64,000 bases of DNA from Piscicola geometra (GCA_943735955.1 OX030962.1:4339260-4403259), one strand, 5' to 3'. Positions 52,225 through 64,000 are shown, counted from the first letter of the stretch. Notes: generated from the letters alone by a model not told the origin. A program made the numbers and translations.

Positions 52225-53490
52225 CACCAACCTGATCAATCATTCAACCTAAGGAAACAGATGTCTGACTTCCGAGATCATAGCTTGAATTATTTTTTGC
52301 GTTTGTGCTAAACTTCTGTATTCATTCTGGTCTTTAAACATAGCTAACTTTGAACAAAGACTAGTTGCACTTAACTCACGATACTGCTTGCAAATATCAT
52401 GGTTCACTTCACCAGTTAGCAACATTGTCTCTAGCTGCAAACCAGAAGAATCTCGATTGAACCTTTCTGCGAGTTGCATGATTGCAATGTCTATGACAGC
52501 GTAATATGCTGCTCGATAATGTTCCTCTGAGGATGTTGCTACATAAGCTGGGCCCAGCCCACAACACTTTTGTGGCGGCTTTCGCACTCGAGGTACAGCA
52601 ATCGGCTCGAGATCATATGCCAAAACCATACTGTTGACATCTCTGAAATAGGCGTTAAACTGTTCATCAGATCGTATGTGACGCAGTTCTTGCACAACTG
52701 AATCAGTCGCTGCAACCATTCCACTGACCTTGGCACTTGCTGACTGCAACGACTTGTTTAACTGTTCCAGAAGTGAAAACACGAAAACAACTACCTTGAG
52801 GGCCAGTGCAGTAGTGCTTGTTGAAAAAAAGACTCGAGCCTTTACAGCTGTTTCCTCAGCAGTACCAATGGAAGCAAATGATTCCAAGCTAACAAATACC
52901 ACATCATAATGTTCAAGCACAAAAGACACTGTAGATACTATGGTCAGTCATCTTGTGGGACAAAGAAGTTTTTTACTATACTTTTTCTTCAGTGGCTCAT
53001 CAGGAAAGTCGATTATAAGAGACATTAAAGCATCGTCAAACTGCTTCTTAAACTTATCTGAACGATTGGACAAGGCACCTAACTCTTGGACAAACTGAAG
53101 TGAATTGCTCACAAAGGGGTTTGCGGCAGCTGTGTGCTGGGCAACAAGATTTGCAGTGTGCAAAACAGTCAAAAACCAATGCAAGCGGAGGCTCACTGTT
53201 GATAATAGCCTGAAGACCATTTTATTGGCCGTTCATGTTAGCAGCGCCGTTATAAGTCTGAGCTCTTAGTTTTTCTATAGGTAGCATAATTCTGATCAGA
53301 ACATTTTTTACTACAGCAGATAATGCTTTTCCGATCGTGTCTGGTGGGCTGAATAAACCAATAAACTGTTCATTAACATTTAGAGCTTCATTAAAAAAAC
53401 GAATGAATATCCATTCTTGCTCTAACCCATCGCAGTCTTGTGTGCCGTCAACCACAATACCAAACCGGCTTGATTCGGCATTCTAACGAT
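52225..53490 (-). pseudogene. hAT transposase (DUF4371 type), better preserved copy
   Basis: Three long - strand frames (53222-53455, 52948-53220, 52249-52929) cover most of the protein: MVDGTQDCDGLEQEWIFIRF, PIEKLRAQTYNGAANMNG, ANLVAQHTAAANPFVSNSLQ, AKVSGMVAATDSVVQELR, PRVRKPPQKCCGLGPAYVAT, QLETMLLTGEV. The 681-bp frame has no stop. Only a stop at 53222, a shift near 53150 and a stop at 52948 separate the pieces. The dimerization domain is missing because the copy ends at 52225. Confidence 0.88.
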
Positions 53491-53930
53491 AGAATGAGCT
53501 AAAAGCCTCAGCATTTCTTTTTGGCAGTTATGCGATATGAAACTTGTAGTTGGATTTAACCACAACTTTAGTTAATGTTCGAAGCCTTTTAAAATTCATT
53601 AACTTTGGTTCATCTAAAAAATTGAAAAGGTCAATATTGAAGTGAACATCAGAACCTCCCTATGAATATCACTCATGCAAAATAAGTAGCACAATATGAA
53701 TGATTTAAAAAAAATGTAAATCTGTCTGCTTGCAAAAAGTGAACCGATATTTTCTGAAAAAAATTCTAAATATCTGCTTGCGAAAATTGAAAAATCAGAA
53801 ATTTAATTTTTATAAATACAATTTATTAATTTAAATCCATAAATATAAAAAAAAGAGTAGGTGGATGAGTATTTGAGTAGGCAAAGAATAATTTTGCTTC
53901 AGACAGCTATTACAATAACTACGCCTAGAT
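53491..53930 (-). mobile_element. 5' part of the second inner-hAT copy
   Basis: Matches 7290-8230 in inverted orientation (for example GTAAATCTGTCTGCTTGC and CAGACAGCTATTACA) but lacks the internal duplication and the TIR. Confidence 0.7.
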
Positions 53931-54000
53931 GAGCTCTGCAGATAAAAAACAGACTGTCAGAACGAATCTTCTACACATGACTGTGTTTATGTCTATTATC

Positions 54001-54560
54001 TATTGAAAACTGGTCCAGATCAATGTCTTTAAAATTGAATCCACTAAAATTTGAACTAATATTTTTTGATAAAAATGGTAAACTAATTAATGATCCATGT
54101 AATTTTTCCTCTCATACTATTCTTTCATCTAATCATAGTCGTAGCTTAGGATTTATTTCTGACTCAAAACTAACCTTATCAAACCAAATTCTATTTGTTA
54201 CTAAATCTTGCTATTTTCATCTCACACGTATTAGACAATTATTACCTTACTTAGATGACCCTTCTTTAAAGATGTTAGTTTCTGCACTTTTCCTATATCG
54301 AATTGACTATTGTAATTCACTCTATTATAATTTACTTGAAAGTAATTTAAAATCATTTTAATTATGCAGCTAGAATCGTTAGCCGTACTCCTATTTATCA
54401 TCACATTATGCAGGTCCATATATTTGGAACTCATTACCTCCTTATTTAACTATTTCTAAATCATTATTTACTTTTCGTAAGAATCTGAAGACATATCTGT
54501 TTAACAAATTTATTTACGAGCGATCTTGAATTTGAGGAAAGAGCGCTATAGAAACTGATT
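54001..54560 (+). pseudogene. CR1/L2-like retrotransposon 3' fragment
   Basis: MSLKLNPLKFELIFFDKN, RSLGFISDSKLTLSNQI, KSCYFHLTRIRQLLPYL and RIDYCNSLYYNL match the post-catalytic RT region of the element at 62787-64000. A deletion near 54361-54410 removes the middle. FRKNLKTYLFNKF and the GAGCGCTATAGAAA end follow, then the outer-hAT sequence. Confidence 0.85.
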
Positions 54561-55282
54561 TGATTTTATAATTCTGAAACCTTTTTGGAAAGGATGCTGA
54601 AACTGTGAAAAGGCCACTAAAATAACATTAACAAGTTTACGTGCGGAGCAGTTTGATCCTATTGCATGTATCAAAATGCGAAAACTTGTGTCACAAGCTT
54701 CCAGCCCGAGTAGCATTATATGCTCGATGATTCTCTGAATCAGCCAGTTACTTCATAAGATGCAGAAAGAGCATTTTCTAAACTTCGGCTTATTAAAATT
54801 CATCTTAGGACGACTGTGTCTGCTTATCGTTTGCAAAACTTAATTGAGAATATCTGCTACCAAAACAGCTACTGCACTTTTTCCAGTAGGGGGATGTTGC
54901 ACAAGATGGAACGATTTTTACACGTAGTTTCATAGCTCAATTGCATAACCAATTAATGAAATGGTGAAAAGATTATTTTTTAACTGAGAACACATCAAAA
55001 TTGAGTTTAAACTAAATTTTATAAAAAATTATAGACTGTTTTGGATCTCATATCAGACTTATTTTTTTACTTTTTCCCTTATTTTAAAAACTGATGACGT
55101 AACTCTAAGAATACTATGAAACTTAGTTTGAAGTTTTCTTTTGTATCATTAATAAACTATCTTAAATTCTTTATTAATTATAATTGTTAGTTTTGATTTA
55201 GCCCATTTACCACCGTTATCCGAAAAAAAATTAAACATGAATTTACATTTAGATTTGCATTATATGGTTATAATAATGATTC
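54561..55282 (+). mobile_element. Outer hAT, copy 2, left segment
   Basis: Aligns with 10257-10935, including the dimerization codons (CAGTTACTTCATAAGATGCA; a TAA replaces TCA of copy 1). It is interrupted by the 32-bp minisatellite and resumes at 61757. Confidence 0.82.
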
Positions 55283-55324
55283 TATGAATCTGGACCCGAT
55301 GTACTCACAACCCTGTACCGCTGT

Positions 55325-58300
55325 GATGGAAAAGTGAGTTGGTGGGCGAGTGAGAAGGTGAGTGAGTGAAAGAAAGTGAGTGAGTGAGAAAAGGTGAATG
55401 AGTGAGAAGGTGAGTGAGTGAAAGAAAGTGAGTGAGTAAGAAAAGGTGAATGAGTGAGAGTGGGTGAGTGAGTAAGAAAAGATGAATGAGTGAGAGTGGG
55501 TGAGTGAAAAAAAATGAAGGAGTGAAAGTGGGTGAGTAAGAGAAGGTGAATGAATGAGAGTGGGGGAGTGAGTGAGAGGTGAATGAGTGAGAATGGGTGA
55601 AAGAGGGTGAGTGAGCGAAAAAAGGTGAGTATGTGAAAAAAGATGAATGAGTGAGAGTAGGTGAGTGAGTGAAAGAAGGTGAATGAGTGAGAGAAGATGA
55701 GTGAGAAAAGGTGAATGAGTGAGAGAAGGTGAGTGAGTAAGAAAAGGTGAATGAGTGAGAGTGGGTGAGTAAGAAAAGGTGAATGAGTGAGAGTGGGTGA
55801 GTAAGAAAAGATGAATGAGTGAGAGTGGGTGAGTAAGAAAAGATGAATGAGTGAGAGTGGGTGAGTAAGAAAAGATGAATGAGTGAGTGTGGGTGAGTAA
55901 GAAAAGGTGAATGAGTGAGAGTGGGTGAGTAAGAAAAGGTGAATGAGTGAGAGTGGGTGAGTAAGAAAAGATGAATGAGTGAGAGTGGGTGAGTAAGAAA
56001 AGGTGAATGAGTGAGAGTGGGTGAGTAAGAAAAGGTGAATGAGTGAGAGTGGGTGAGTGAGAAAAGATGAATGATTGAGAGTGGGTGAGTAAGAAAAGGT
56101 GAATGAGTGAGAGTGGGTGAGTAAGAAAAGGTGAATGAGTGAGAGTGGGTGAGTAAGAAAAGGTGAATGAGTGAGAGTGGGTGAGTAAGAAAAGATGAAT
56201 GAGTGAGAGTGGGTGAGTAAGAAAAGATGAATGAGTGAGAGTGGGTGAGTAAGAAAAGATGAATGAGTGAGAGTGGGTGAGTAAGAAAAGGTGAATGAGT
56301 GAGAGTGGGTGAGTAAGAAAAGGTGAATGAGTGAGAGTGGGTGAGTAAGAAAAGGTGAATGAGTGAGTGTGGGTGAGTAAGAAAAGGTGAATGAGTGAGA
56401 GTGGGTGAGTAAGAAAAGATGAATGAGTGAGAGTGGGTGAGTAAGAAAAGGTGAATGAGTGAGAGTGGGTGAGTAAGAAAAGATGAATGAGTGAGAGTGG
56501 GTGAGTAAGAAAAGGTGAATGAGTGAGAGTGGGTGAGTAAGAAAAGGTGAATGAGTGAGAGTGGGTGAGTGAGAAAAGATGAATGAGTGAGAGTGGGTGA
56601 GTAAGAAAAGGTGAATGAGTGAGAGTGGGTGAGTAAGAAAAGGTGAATGAGTGAGAGTGGGTGAGTAAGAAAAGGTGAATGAGTGAGAGTGGGTGAGTAA
56701 GAAAAGGTGAATGAGTGAGAGTGGGTGAGTAAGAAAAGGTGAATGAGTGAGAGTGGGTGAGTGAGAAAAGATGAATGAGTGAGAGTGGGTGAGTAAGAAA
56801 AGGTGAATGAGTGAGAGTGGGTGAGTAAGAAAAGGTGAATGAGTGAGAGTGGGTGAGTAAGAAAAGGTGAATGAGTGAGAGTGGGTGAGTAAGAAAAGGT
56901 GAATGAGTGAGAGTGGGTGAGTAAGAAAAGGTGAATGAGTGAGAGTGGGTGAGTAAGAAAAGGTGAATGAGTGAGAGTGGGTGAGTAAGAAAAGGTGAAT
57001 GAGTGAGAGTGGGTGAGTAAGAAAAGGTGAATGAGTGAGAGTGGGTGAGTAAGAAAAGATGAATGAGTGAGAGTGGGTGAGTAAGAAAAGATGAATGAGT
57101 GAGAGTGGGTGAGTAAGAAAAGGTGAATGAGTGAGAGTGGGTGAGTAAGAAAAGGTGAATGAGTGAGAGTGGGTGAGTAAGAAAAGGTGAATGAGTGAGA
57201 GTGGGTGAGTAAGAAAAGGTGAATGAGTGAGAGTGGGTGAGTAAGAAAAGATGAATGAGTGAGAGTGGGTGAGTGAGAAAAGATGAATGATTGAGAGTGG
57301 GTGAGTAAGAAAAGGTGAATGAGTGAGAGTGGGTGAGTAAGAAAAGGTGAATGAGTGAGAGTGGGTGAGTAAGAAAAGATGAATGAGTGAGAGTGGGTGA
57401 GTAAGAAAAGGTGAATGAGTGAGAGTGGGTGAGTAAGAAAAGATGAATGAGTGAGAGTGGGTGAGTAAGAAAAGATGAATGAGTGAGAGTGGGTGAGTGA
57501 GAAAAGGTGAATGAGTGAGAGTGGGTGAGTAAGAAAAGATGAATGAGTGAGAGTGGGTGAGTAAGAAAAGATGAATGAGTGAGAGTGGGTGAGTAAGAAA
57601 AGGTGAATGAGTGAGAGTGGGTGAGTAAGAAAAGATGAATGAGTGAGAGTGGGTGAGTGAGAAAAGGTGAATGAGTGAGAGTGGGTGAGTAAGAAAAGAT
57701 GAATGAGTGAGAGTGGGTGAGTAAGAAAAGGTGAATGAGTGAGTGTGGGTGAGTAAGAAAAGGTGAATGAGTGAGAGTGGGTGAGTAAGAAAAGGTGAAT
57801 GAGTGAGTGTGGGTGAGTAAGAAAAGATGAATGAGTGAGAGTGGGTGAGTAAGAAAAGGTGAATGAGTGAGAGTGGGTGAGTAAGAAAAGGTGAATGAGT
57901 GAGAGTGGGTGAGTAAGAAAAGGTGAATGAGTGAGAGTGGGTGAGTAAGAAAAGGTGAATGAGTGAGAGTGGGTGAGTAAGAAAAGATGAATGAGTGAGA
58001 GTGGGTGAGTAAGAAAAGATGAATGAGTGAGAGTGGGTGAGTAAGAAAAGGTGAATGAGTGAGAGTGGGTGAGTAAGAAAAGGTGAATGAGTGAGAGTGG
58101 GTGAGTAAGAAAAGGTGAATGAGTGAGAGTGGGTGAGTAAGAAAAGGTGAATGAGTGAGAGTGGGTGAGTAAGAAAAGGTGAATGAGTGAGAGTGGGTGA
58201 GTAAGAAAAGGTGAATGAGTGAGAGTGGGTGAGTAAGAAAAGATGAATGAGTGAGAGTGGGTGAGTAAGAAAAGATGAATGAGTGAGAGTGGGTGAGTAA

Positions 58301-61300
58301 GAAAAGGTGAATGAGTGAGAGTGGGTGAGTAAGAAAAGGTGAATGAGTGAGAGTGGGTGAGTAAGAAAAGGTGAATGAGTGAGAGTGGGTGAGTAAGAAA
58401 AGGTGAATGAGTGAGAGTGGGTGAGTAAGAAAAGGTGAATGAGTGAGTGTGGGTGAGTAAGAAAAGGTGAATGAGTGAGAGTGGGTGAGTAAGAAAAGGT
58501 GAATGAGTGAGAGTGGGTGAGTAAGAAAAGGTGAATGAGTGAGAGTGGGTGAGTAAGAAAAGGTGAATGAGTGAGAGTGGGTGAGTAAGAAAAGGTGAAT
58601 GAGTGAGAGTGGGTGAGTAAGAAAAGGTGAATGAGTGAGAGTGGGTGAGTAAGAAAAGGTGAATGAGTGAGAGTGGGTGAGTAAGAAAAGGTGAATGAGT
58701 GAGAGTGGGTGAGTAAGAAAAGGTGAATGAGTGAGAGTGGGTGAGTAAGAAAAGGTGAATGAGTGAGAGTGGGTGAGTAAGAAAAGATGAATGAGTGAGA
58801 GTGGGTGAGTGAGAAAAGATGAATGATTGAGAGTGGGTGAGTAAGAAAAGGTGAATGAGTGAGAGTGGGTGAGTAAGAAAAGGTGAATGAGTGAGAGTGG
58901 GTGAGTAAGAAAAGGTGAATGAGTGAGAGTGGGTGAGTAAGAAAAGATGAATGAGTGAGAGTGGGTGAGTAAGAAAAGGTGAATGAGTGAGAGTGGGTGA
59001 GTAAGAAAAGGTGAATGAGTGAGAGTGGGTGAGTAAGAAAAGGTGAATGAGTGAGAGTGGGTGAGTAAGAAAAGGTGAATGAGTGAGAGTGGGTGAGTAA
59101 GAAAAGATGAATGAGTGAGAGTGGGTGAGTAAGAAAAGATGAATGAGTGAGAGTGGGTGAGTAAGAAAAGGTGAATGAGTGAGAGTGGGTGAGTAAGAAA
59201 AGGTGAATGAGTGAGAGTGGGTGAGTAAGAAAAGGTGAATGAGTGAGAGTGGGTGAGTAAGAAAAGGTGAATGAGTGAGAGTGGGTGAGTAAGAAAAGAT
59301 GAATGAGTGAGTGTGGGTGAGTAAGAAAAGATGAATGAGTGAGAGTGGGTGAGTAAGAAAAGGTGAATGAGTGAGAGTGGGTGAGTAAGAAAAGATGAAT
59401 GAGTGAGAGTGGGTGAGTAAGAAAAGATGAATGAGTGAGAGTGGGTGAGTAAGAAAAGGTGAATGAGTGAGAGTGGGTGAGTAAGAAAAGGTGAATGAGT
59501 GAGAGTGGGTGAGTAAGAAAAGATGAATGAGTGAGAGTGGGTGAGTAAGAAAAGATGAATGAGTGAGAGTGGGTGAGTAAGAAAAGGTGAATGAGTGAGA
59601 GTGGGTGAGTAAGAAAAGATGAATGAGTGAGAGTGGGTGAGTAAGAAAAGGTGAATGAGTGAGAGTGGGTGAGTAAGAAAAGATGAATGAGTGAGAGTGG
59701 GTGAGTAAGAAAAGGTGAATGAGTGAGAGTGGGTGAGTAAGAAAAGATGAATGAGTGAGTGTGGGTGAGTAAGAAAAGGTGAATGAGTGAGAGTGGGTGA
59801 GTAAGAAAAGATGAATGAGTGAGAGTGGGTGAGTAAGAAAAGATGAATGAGTGAGAGTGGGTGAGTAAGAAAAGGTGAATGAGTGAGAGTGGGTGAGTGA
59901 GAAAAGGTGAATGAGTGAGAGTGGGTGAGTAAGAAAAGATGAATGAGTGAGAGTGGGTGAGTAAGAAAAGGTGAATGAGTGAGAGTGGGTGAGTAAGAAA
60001 AGGTGAATGAGTGAGAGTGGGTGAGTAAGAAAAGGTGAATGAGTGAGAGTGGGTGAGTAAGAAAAGATGAATGAGTGAGAGTGGGTGAGTAAGAAAAGGT
60101 GAATGAGTGAGAGTGGGTGAGTAAGAAAAGATGAATGAGTGAGTGTGGGTGAGTAAGAAAAGGTGAATGAGTGAGAGTGGGTGAGTAAGAAAAGATGAAT
60201 GAGTGAGAGTGGGTGAGTAAGAAAAGGTGAATGAGTGAGAGTGGGTGAGTAAGAAAAGATGAATGAGTGAGAGTGGGTGAGTAAGAAAAGATGAATGAGT
60301 GAGAGTGGGTGAGTGAGAAAAGGTGAATGAGTGAGAGTGGGTGAGTAAGAAAAGATGAATGAGTGAGAGTGGGTGAGTAAGAAAAGGTGAATGAGTGAGA
60401 GTGGGTGAGTAAGAAAAGATGAATGAGTGAGAGTGGGTGAGTAAGAAAAGATGAATGAGTGAGAGAAGGTGAGTAAGAAAAGGTGAATGAGTGAGAGTGG
60501 GTGAGTGAGAAAAGATGAATGAGTGAGAGTGGGTGAGTAAGAAAAGGTGAATGAGTGAGAGTGGGTGAGTAAGAAAAGGTGAATGAGTGAGAGTGGGTGA
60601 GTAAGAAAAGATGAATGAGTGAGAGTGGGTGAGTAAGAAAAGGTGAATGAGTGAGAGTGGGTGAGTAAGAAAAGGTGAATGAGTGAGAGTGGGTGAGTAA
60701 GAAAAGATGAATGAGTGAGAGTGGGTGAGTAAGAAAAGATGAATGAGTGAGAGTGGGTGAGTAAGAAAAGGTGAATGAGTGAGAGTGGGTGAGTAAGAAA
60801 AGATGAATGAGTGAGAGTGGGTGAGTAAGAAAAGGTGAATGAGTGAGAGTGGGTGAGTAAGAAAAGATGAATGAGTGAGAGTGGGTGAGTAAGAAAAGAT
60901 GAATGAGTGAGAGTGGGTGAGTGAGAAAAGGTGAATGAGTGAGAGTGGGTGAGTAAGAAAAGATGAATGAGTGAGAGTGGGTGAGTAAGAAAAGGTGAAT
61001 GAGTGAGAGTGGGTGAGTAAGAAAAGGTGAATGAGTGAGAGTGGGTGAGTAAGAAAAGATGAATGAGTGAGAGTGGGTGAGTAAGAAAAGGTGAATGAGT
61101 GAGAGTGGGTGAGTAAGAAAAGATGAATGAGTGAGAGTGGGTGAGTAAGAAAAGGTGAATGAGTGAGAGTGGGTGAGTAAGAAAAGATGAATGAGTGAGA
61201 GTGGGTGAGTAAGAAAAGGTGAATGAGTGAGAGTGGGTGAGTAAGAAAAGGTGAATGAGTGAGAGTGGGTGAGTAAGAAAAGATGAATGATTGAGAGTGG

Positions 61301-61755
61301 GTGAGTAAGAAAAGATGAATGAGTGAGAGTGGGTGAGTGAGATAGAGATAGTGATTGAGTGAAAGAAGGTGAATGAGTCAGAGTGGGTGAGTAAGGGAGA
61401 GAAGGTGAATAAGTGAGAGTGGGTGAGTGAATGAAAGAAGGTGAATGAGTGAGAATGGGTGAGAGCGGATGAGTGAGCGAGAGAAGGCGAGTGTGTGAAA
61501 AAAGATGAATGAGTGAGAGAAGGTGAATGAGTGAGAGAAGGTGAGTGAGTGAGAGAAGGTGAGTGAGCGAGAGAAGGTGAGTGAGTGAGAGAAGGTGAAT
61601 AAGTTGAAGTGGGTGAGTGAATGAGAGTGGTTGAATGAGTGAGAGTGGATGAATGAGTGAGAGAAGGTGAATGAATGAGAGAAGGTGAATGAGTGAGAGT
61701 GGGTGAGTGTGTGAAAGAAGGTGAATGAGTGAGAGAACGTGAATGAGTGAAAGTA
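55325..61755. repeat. 6.4-kb minisatellite with 32-bp unit
   Basis: About 200 units of GAATGAGTGAGAGTGGGTGA plus GTAAGAAAAGGT, with three main variant sites (AAAAGGTG/AAAAGATG, GTAAG/GTGAG, GAGAGTGGG/GAGTGTGGG). Edges (55325-55740 and 61330-61755) are more degenerate. The 2183-codon - strand frame spanning it starts in hAT flank sequence and repeats a 32-residue period because 32 bp is not a multiple of 3 and the unit lacks stops in all three - strand frames. It is not a gene. Confidence 0.97.
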
Positions 61756-61756
61756 A

Positions 61757-61921
61757 AATATCTAAAAATTATTTCATAAGTTTTAATGAGGCAAAATGTG
61801 GCGAAAACGCAACGTGAGCGACAAGTGTGATATAATTCTATCCAGTAAGAAATCATGAATAAATTTCAATTGCAAATAGTTCAATAAAATTTGTTATTCT
61901 AATTATTTTATTTGTTATAAT
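61757..61921 (+). mobile_element. Outer hAT, copy 2, middle segment
   Basis: ATTTCATAAGTTTTAATGAG and GCGAAAACGCAACGTGAGCG match 10970-11160. Confidence 0.82.
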
Positions 61922-62240
61922 AATCATCATCATTTCCGGGTTTTAATTATTTATACTTTTCCTCTCTTGAGGGTGGGGCCTGCCTGAAAAGTCTCAATCT
62001 CTCTCTTCATTTCTTTCTGCATGCTCCCAGTTAATCGAGGTATTTCTGCACTATCTCTTCCCACGTCTTCTTTGGCCTGCCTGGTCGTTTCGTTCCAGAA
62101 AACTCCGTTCTTTTAATCTCGTTGATCCATCCACCATCACGTTCTACATTCCCAAACCATCTCATTCTTCTCGCTTGCAGTACAGCACCAATATCCTGAA
62201 TCCAATCATTTTTTTGAGCTCATTTGAACTGATGAGATCT
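61922..62240 (-). mobile_element. Non-LTR retrotransposon 3' end inserted in the outer hAT
   Basis: The - strand reads RPGRPKKTWEEIVQKYLD, stop, then EEIETFQAGPTLKRGKV-like codons, ending in TAATTAAAACCCGGAAATGA and an ATGATGATT tail. The RPGRPKKTWEE motif is typical of C-termini of RTE- and CR1-type RT proteins. The sequence is absent from outer hAT copy 1 at the corresponding place (about 11150-11190). Confidence 0.7.
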
Positions 62241-62656
62241 TATGTCACTCATGAACTATCGTGCTGTTGCACTGACGACGAATGTTATCTTTATTTTACT
62301 TTTAATACCAATCTATGAAAAATGAAAAAAAAAATTTTCTTCATTAATGGTCTCAAATGTGAAGCATGTGCGGTTTGGGATTTTTTTCTCAAAATATAAA
62401 AATCAAAGCTCATCTACAAAATTTAAATTTGATTATTAGTTTTATAAATTTTATAATAAATTAACATTTAAATAATGGTTTATTTTTTTAATAATAAATA
62501 TTTTAAGAAATGACTAGGCTTGTTGAAAATCCTATGATATCATATTACGTCAAAGTTGATGTTGCGAAAACGCAATGGTGGCGGTATATGGGTTAAACAA
62601 TTCATTTTTTTCACCAATTTGAGACCCCCCCCAGCATCTTTTGCTGGTTGCGCGAA
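62241..62656 (+). mobile_element. Outer hAT, copy 2, right end
   Basis: Matches 11205-11530 plus 11840-11945 (CTGACGACGAATGTTATC and CCAGCATCTTTTGCTGGTTGCGC). The TIR tip is decayed. It lacks the segment at 11530-11830 of copy 1. Confidence 0.8.
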
Positions 62657-62786
62657 TGCCTGCCTCTAAAAAAACTTCATTGACTTCAAAAAATCAATTT
62701 ACACCTAACGATTAAAACAAAAGATATTTATCAAAAGCTGGTAATTTATAAATTACACTCAGCCTCCATTGTTTAAGGTTTACCCT

Positions 62787-62788
62787 CA

Positions 62789-62821
<33 letters not shown>

Positions 62822-64000
62822 CTAATAATTTGTATAGCGCCCTTTACTAAGTGAACAAAAGCGCTCAGCCATCACGTCCCAAACAAGTACGTCTTCAGGC
62901 CTCGACGGAAAGTTATGAGTGACTTAGTTGAAGTTAAAGAAGAAGGTAAAGAATTCCATAAAAGAGGACCACAGTAAGAAAAAGAACGTTTAGCAAAAGA
63001 GTGTTTAACTGGAAAACGAAAAGAACGATTAAAGGTGGATGATCTTAGACCAGATTTAGGGGGTTGGTTAATTAGATTTTTAAGATAGATTGGAGCATTA
63101 CAGTTATGAATTTTAAACATATTTAGGCATATTTTAAAAGTCACTCTAGATCTCAAAGGTAGCCAATGTAACAAACGAAGATAAGGAGAAATGTGAGAAA
63201 ACTTAGGAGCACGAGCAACAAGACGAGCAGCACAATTGAAGGTTTTATTTAGAGGAGCCAGTAGTATAAGGGAGACCATAGTGAAGAGAGTTGCAATAAT
63301 CAATCCTGGACAGAACTAGAGAAGATACAAGAAGTTGTAGGGTAGGATCATCGAGAAAAGGAAGAAGCTGTTTAATACGACGAATGTGGAAGTAGCAAGA
63401 TTTAGAGACAGATAGAATTTGAGGAGCTAAAGACAAGTTAGAATCAAAAATAAAACCAAGGCTACGAATGGAAGATGAAGGGTTTAGAGAGAGTGAAGAG
63501 GGGGGAGGCAAAACTAAAGAAGGAAGAGATAGTAAAGACTTTGATTTTTTATTGAAATATATGAGTTCAAATTTGTCCGGATTAAGTTTGAGAAACATAG
63601 AAGAAGCCCAAGAGATTATAGATTGAAGACAGAGAGTTATTTTATCAACAGTAAGGTCAAGAGAAGAGTCAGTAAAAGATGTATAAATATAGGAGTCGTC
63701 AGCATAAATTTGACTGTTTAGAGAAGATGACGAAATAATATTAGGTAGTTCCGAGGTATAAAGAATAAAAAGTAAGGGACCAAGAATTGAGCCCTGTGGA
63801 ACACCATAGGATAAAGAAACAGAAGAAGAACGAGAAGATTCTATTGATACATAGGAAGTTCGCTCAGAAAGGTAGGATTTAAGCCAGATAAGAGAGGAAC
63901 CAGAAATATTAAAGGAAGAGTCTAAAACATTTAATAAAAGCGTATGGTCGACAGTGTCAAAAGCAGCTGAAAAGTCAAGGCATAAAAGAAGAGAAGAGGC
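62787..64000 (-). pseudogene. CR1/L2-like non-LTR retrotransposon, partial, with intact RT core
   Basis: The - strand frame is open from the window edge to 63245: CLDFSAAFDTVDH (motif A D), YGVPQGSILGPLLFILYTSE (motif B), IYADDSYIY (motif C DD, about 63696-63707), MFLKLNPDKFELIYF, LGFIFDSNLSL, RIDYCNSLHYGLP. A single frameshift near 63250 leads to NCAARLVARAPKFSHISPYL, LHWLPLRSRVTFKICL and FRRGLKTYLFGT (stop at 62872). The 3' UTR ends GGGCGCTATACAAATTATTA with a TGAT tail at about 62787. The endonuclease lies beyond the window. One lesion in 1.1 kb suggests a young copy. Confidence 0.9.

Noticed and set aside
55305..61856. 2183-residue open frame on the - strand
   Set aside because: Pure product of a stop-free 32-bp minisatellite; its ends lie in hAT sequence and it has no domain.

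Overview
The window looks like a repeat-dense, AT-rich stretch of animal nuclear DNA. The one convincing host gene, at 27.7-30.4 kb on the + strand, is a NeuroD-family basic helix-loop-helix transcription factor. It has a near-invariant bHLH core, the conserved NeuroD segment behind it and consensus splice sites, which points to a bilaterian animal. TE content (hAT, PIF/Harbinger, piggyBac, MULE-like elements and several APE-type non-LTR retrotransposons) and kilobase-scale micro- and minisatellites fit an invertebrate genome. Nothing in the sequence fixes the phylum. Almost every other open frame is TE debris or a by-product of stop-free tandem repeats.

Layout. 0-6.4 kb: a TIR-bounded segment with a reverse transcriptase (RT) remnant, a 525-bp MULE-like foldback element with a perfect 9-bp target-site duplication (TSD), a hAT element with a perfect 8-bp TSD, a (CA)n array and a decayed Harbinger transposase. 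6.6-16.5 kb: nested DNA transposons. An inner hAT (7109-10205) lies in an outer hAT (6846-11945), which lies in a dispersed retro-derived family called X here. Another hAT (12349-13859) lies in a retroelement remnant, and a second copy of the first hAT (15214-16207) lies in another X copy. 17.4-26.7 kb: retroelement tails, a 23-bp minisatellite, (GT)n, two giant triplet arrays in opposite orientation ((AGT)n with an assembly gap, and (ACT)n) and an acidic-codon-like minisatellite. Two short non-repetitive islands hold dense regulatory motifs.

24.5-31 kb: the NeuroD-like locus. A proposed TATA promoter with a NeuroD-type E-box lies at 24548-24642, a non-coding first exon ends at a GTGAGT donor, and two coding exons (27758-28096 and 28957-30420) are separated by an intron filled with a GT-rich minisatellite. 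The two coding exons join in phase without a stop, giving about 600 residues. An (ATC)n array follows the stop codon. 31.5-33.2 kb: 16-bp and 20-bp minisatellites.

33.7-43.7 kb: retrotransposons, all on the + strand: two head-to-tail copies of an RNase H-bearing I/Ingi-like element, then a better preserved RTE-like element followed by a degenerate telomere-like tract. 43.9-54 kb: family X and Y copies, a 2.1-kb 16-bp AT-rich minisatellite, a hAT fragment split by a piggyBac element, and two hAT remnants fused at their dimerization-domain codons. 54-64 kb: a second outer-hAT copy with about 6.4 kb of 32-bp minisatellite and a retroelement 3' end inside it. The window ends in a CR1/L2-like retrotransposon on the - strand whose RT core is still open.

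Apart from the bHLH gene, no genes work together as a pathway. The main content is a record of nested insertions and of satellites that grew inside older elements.
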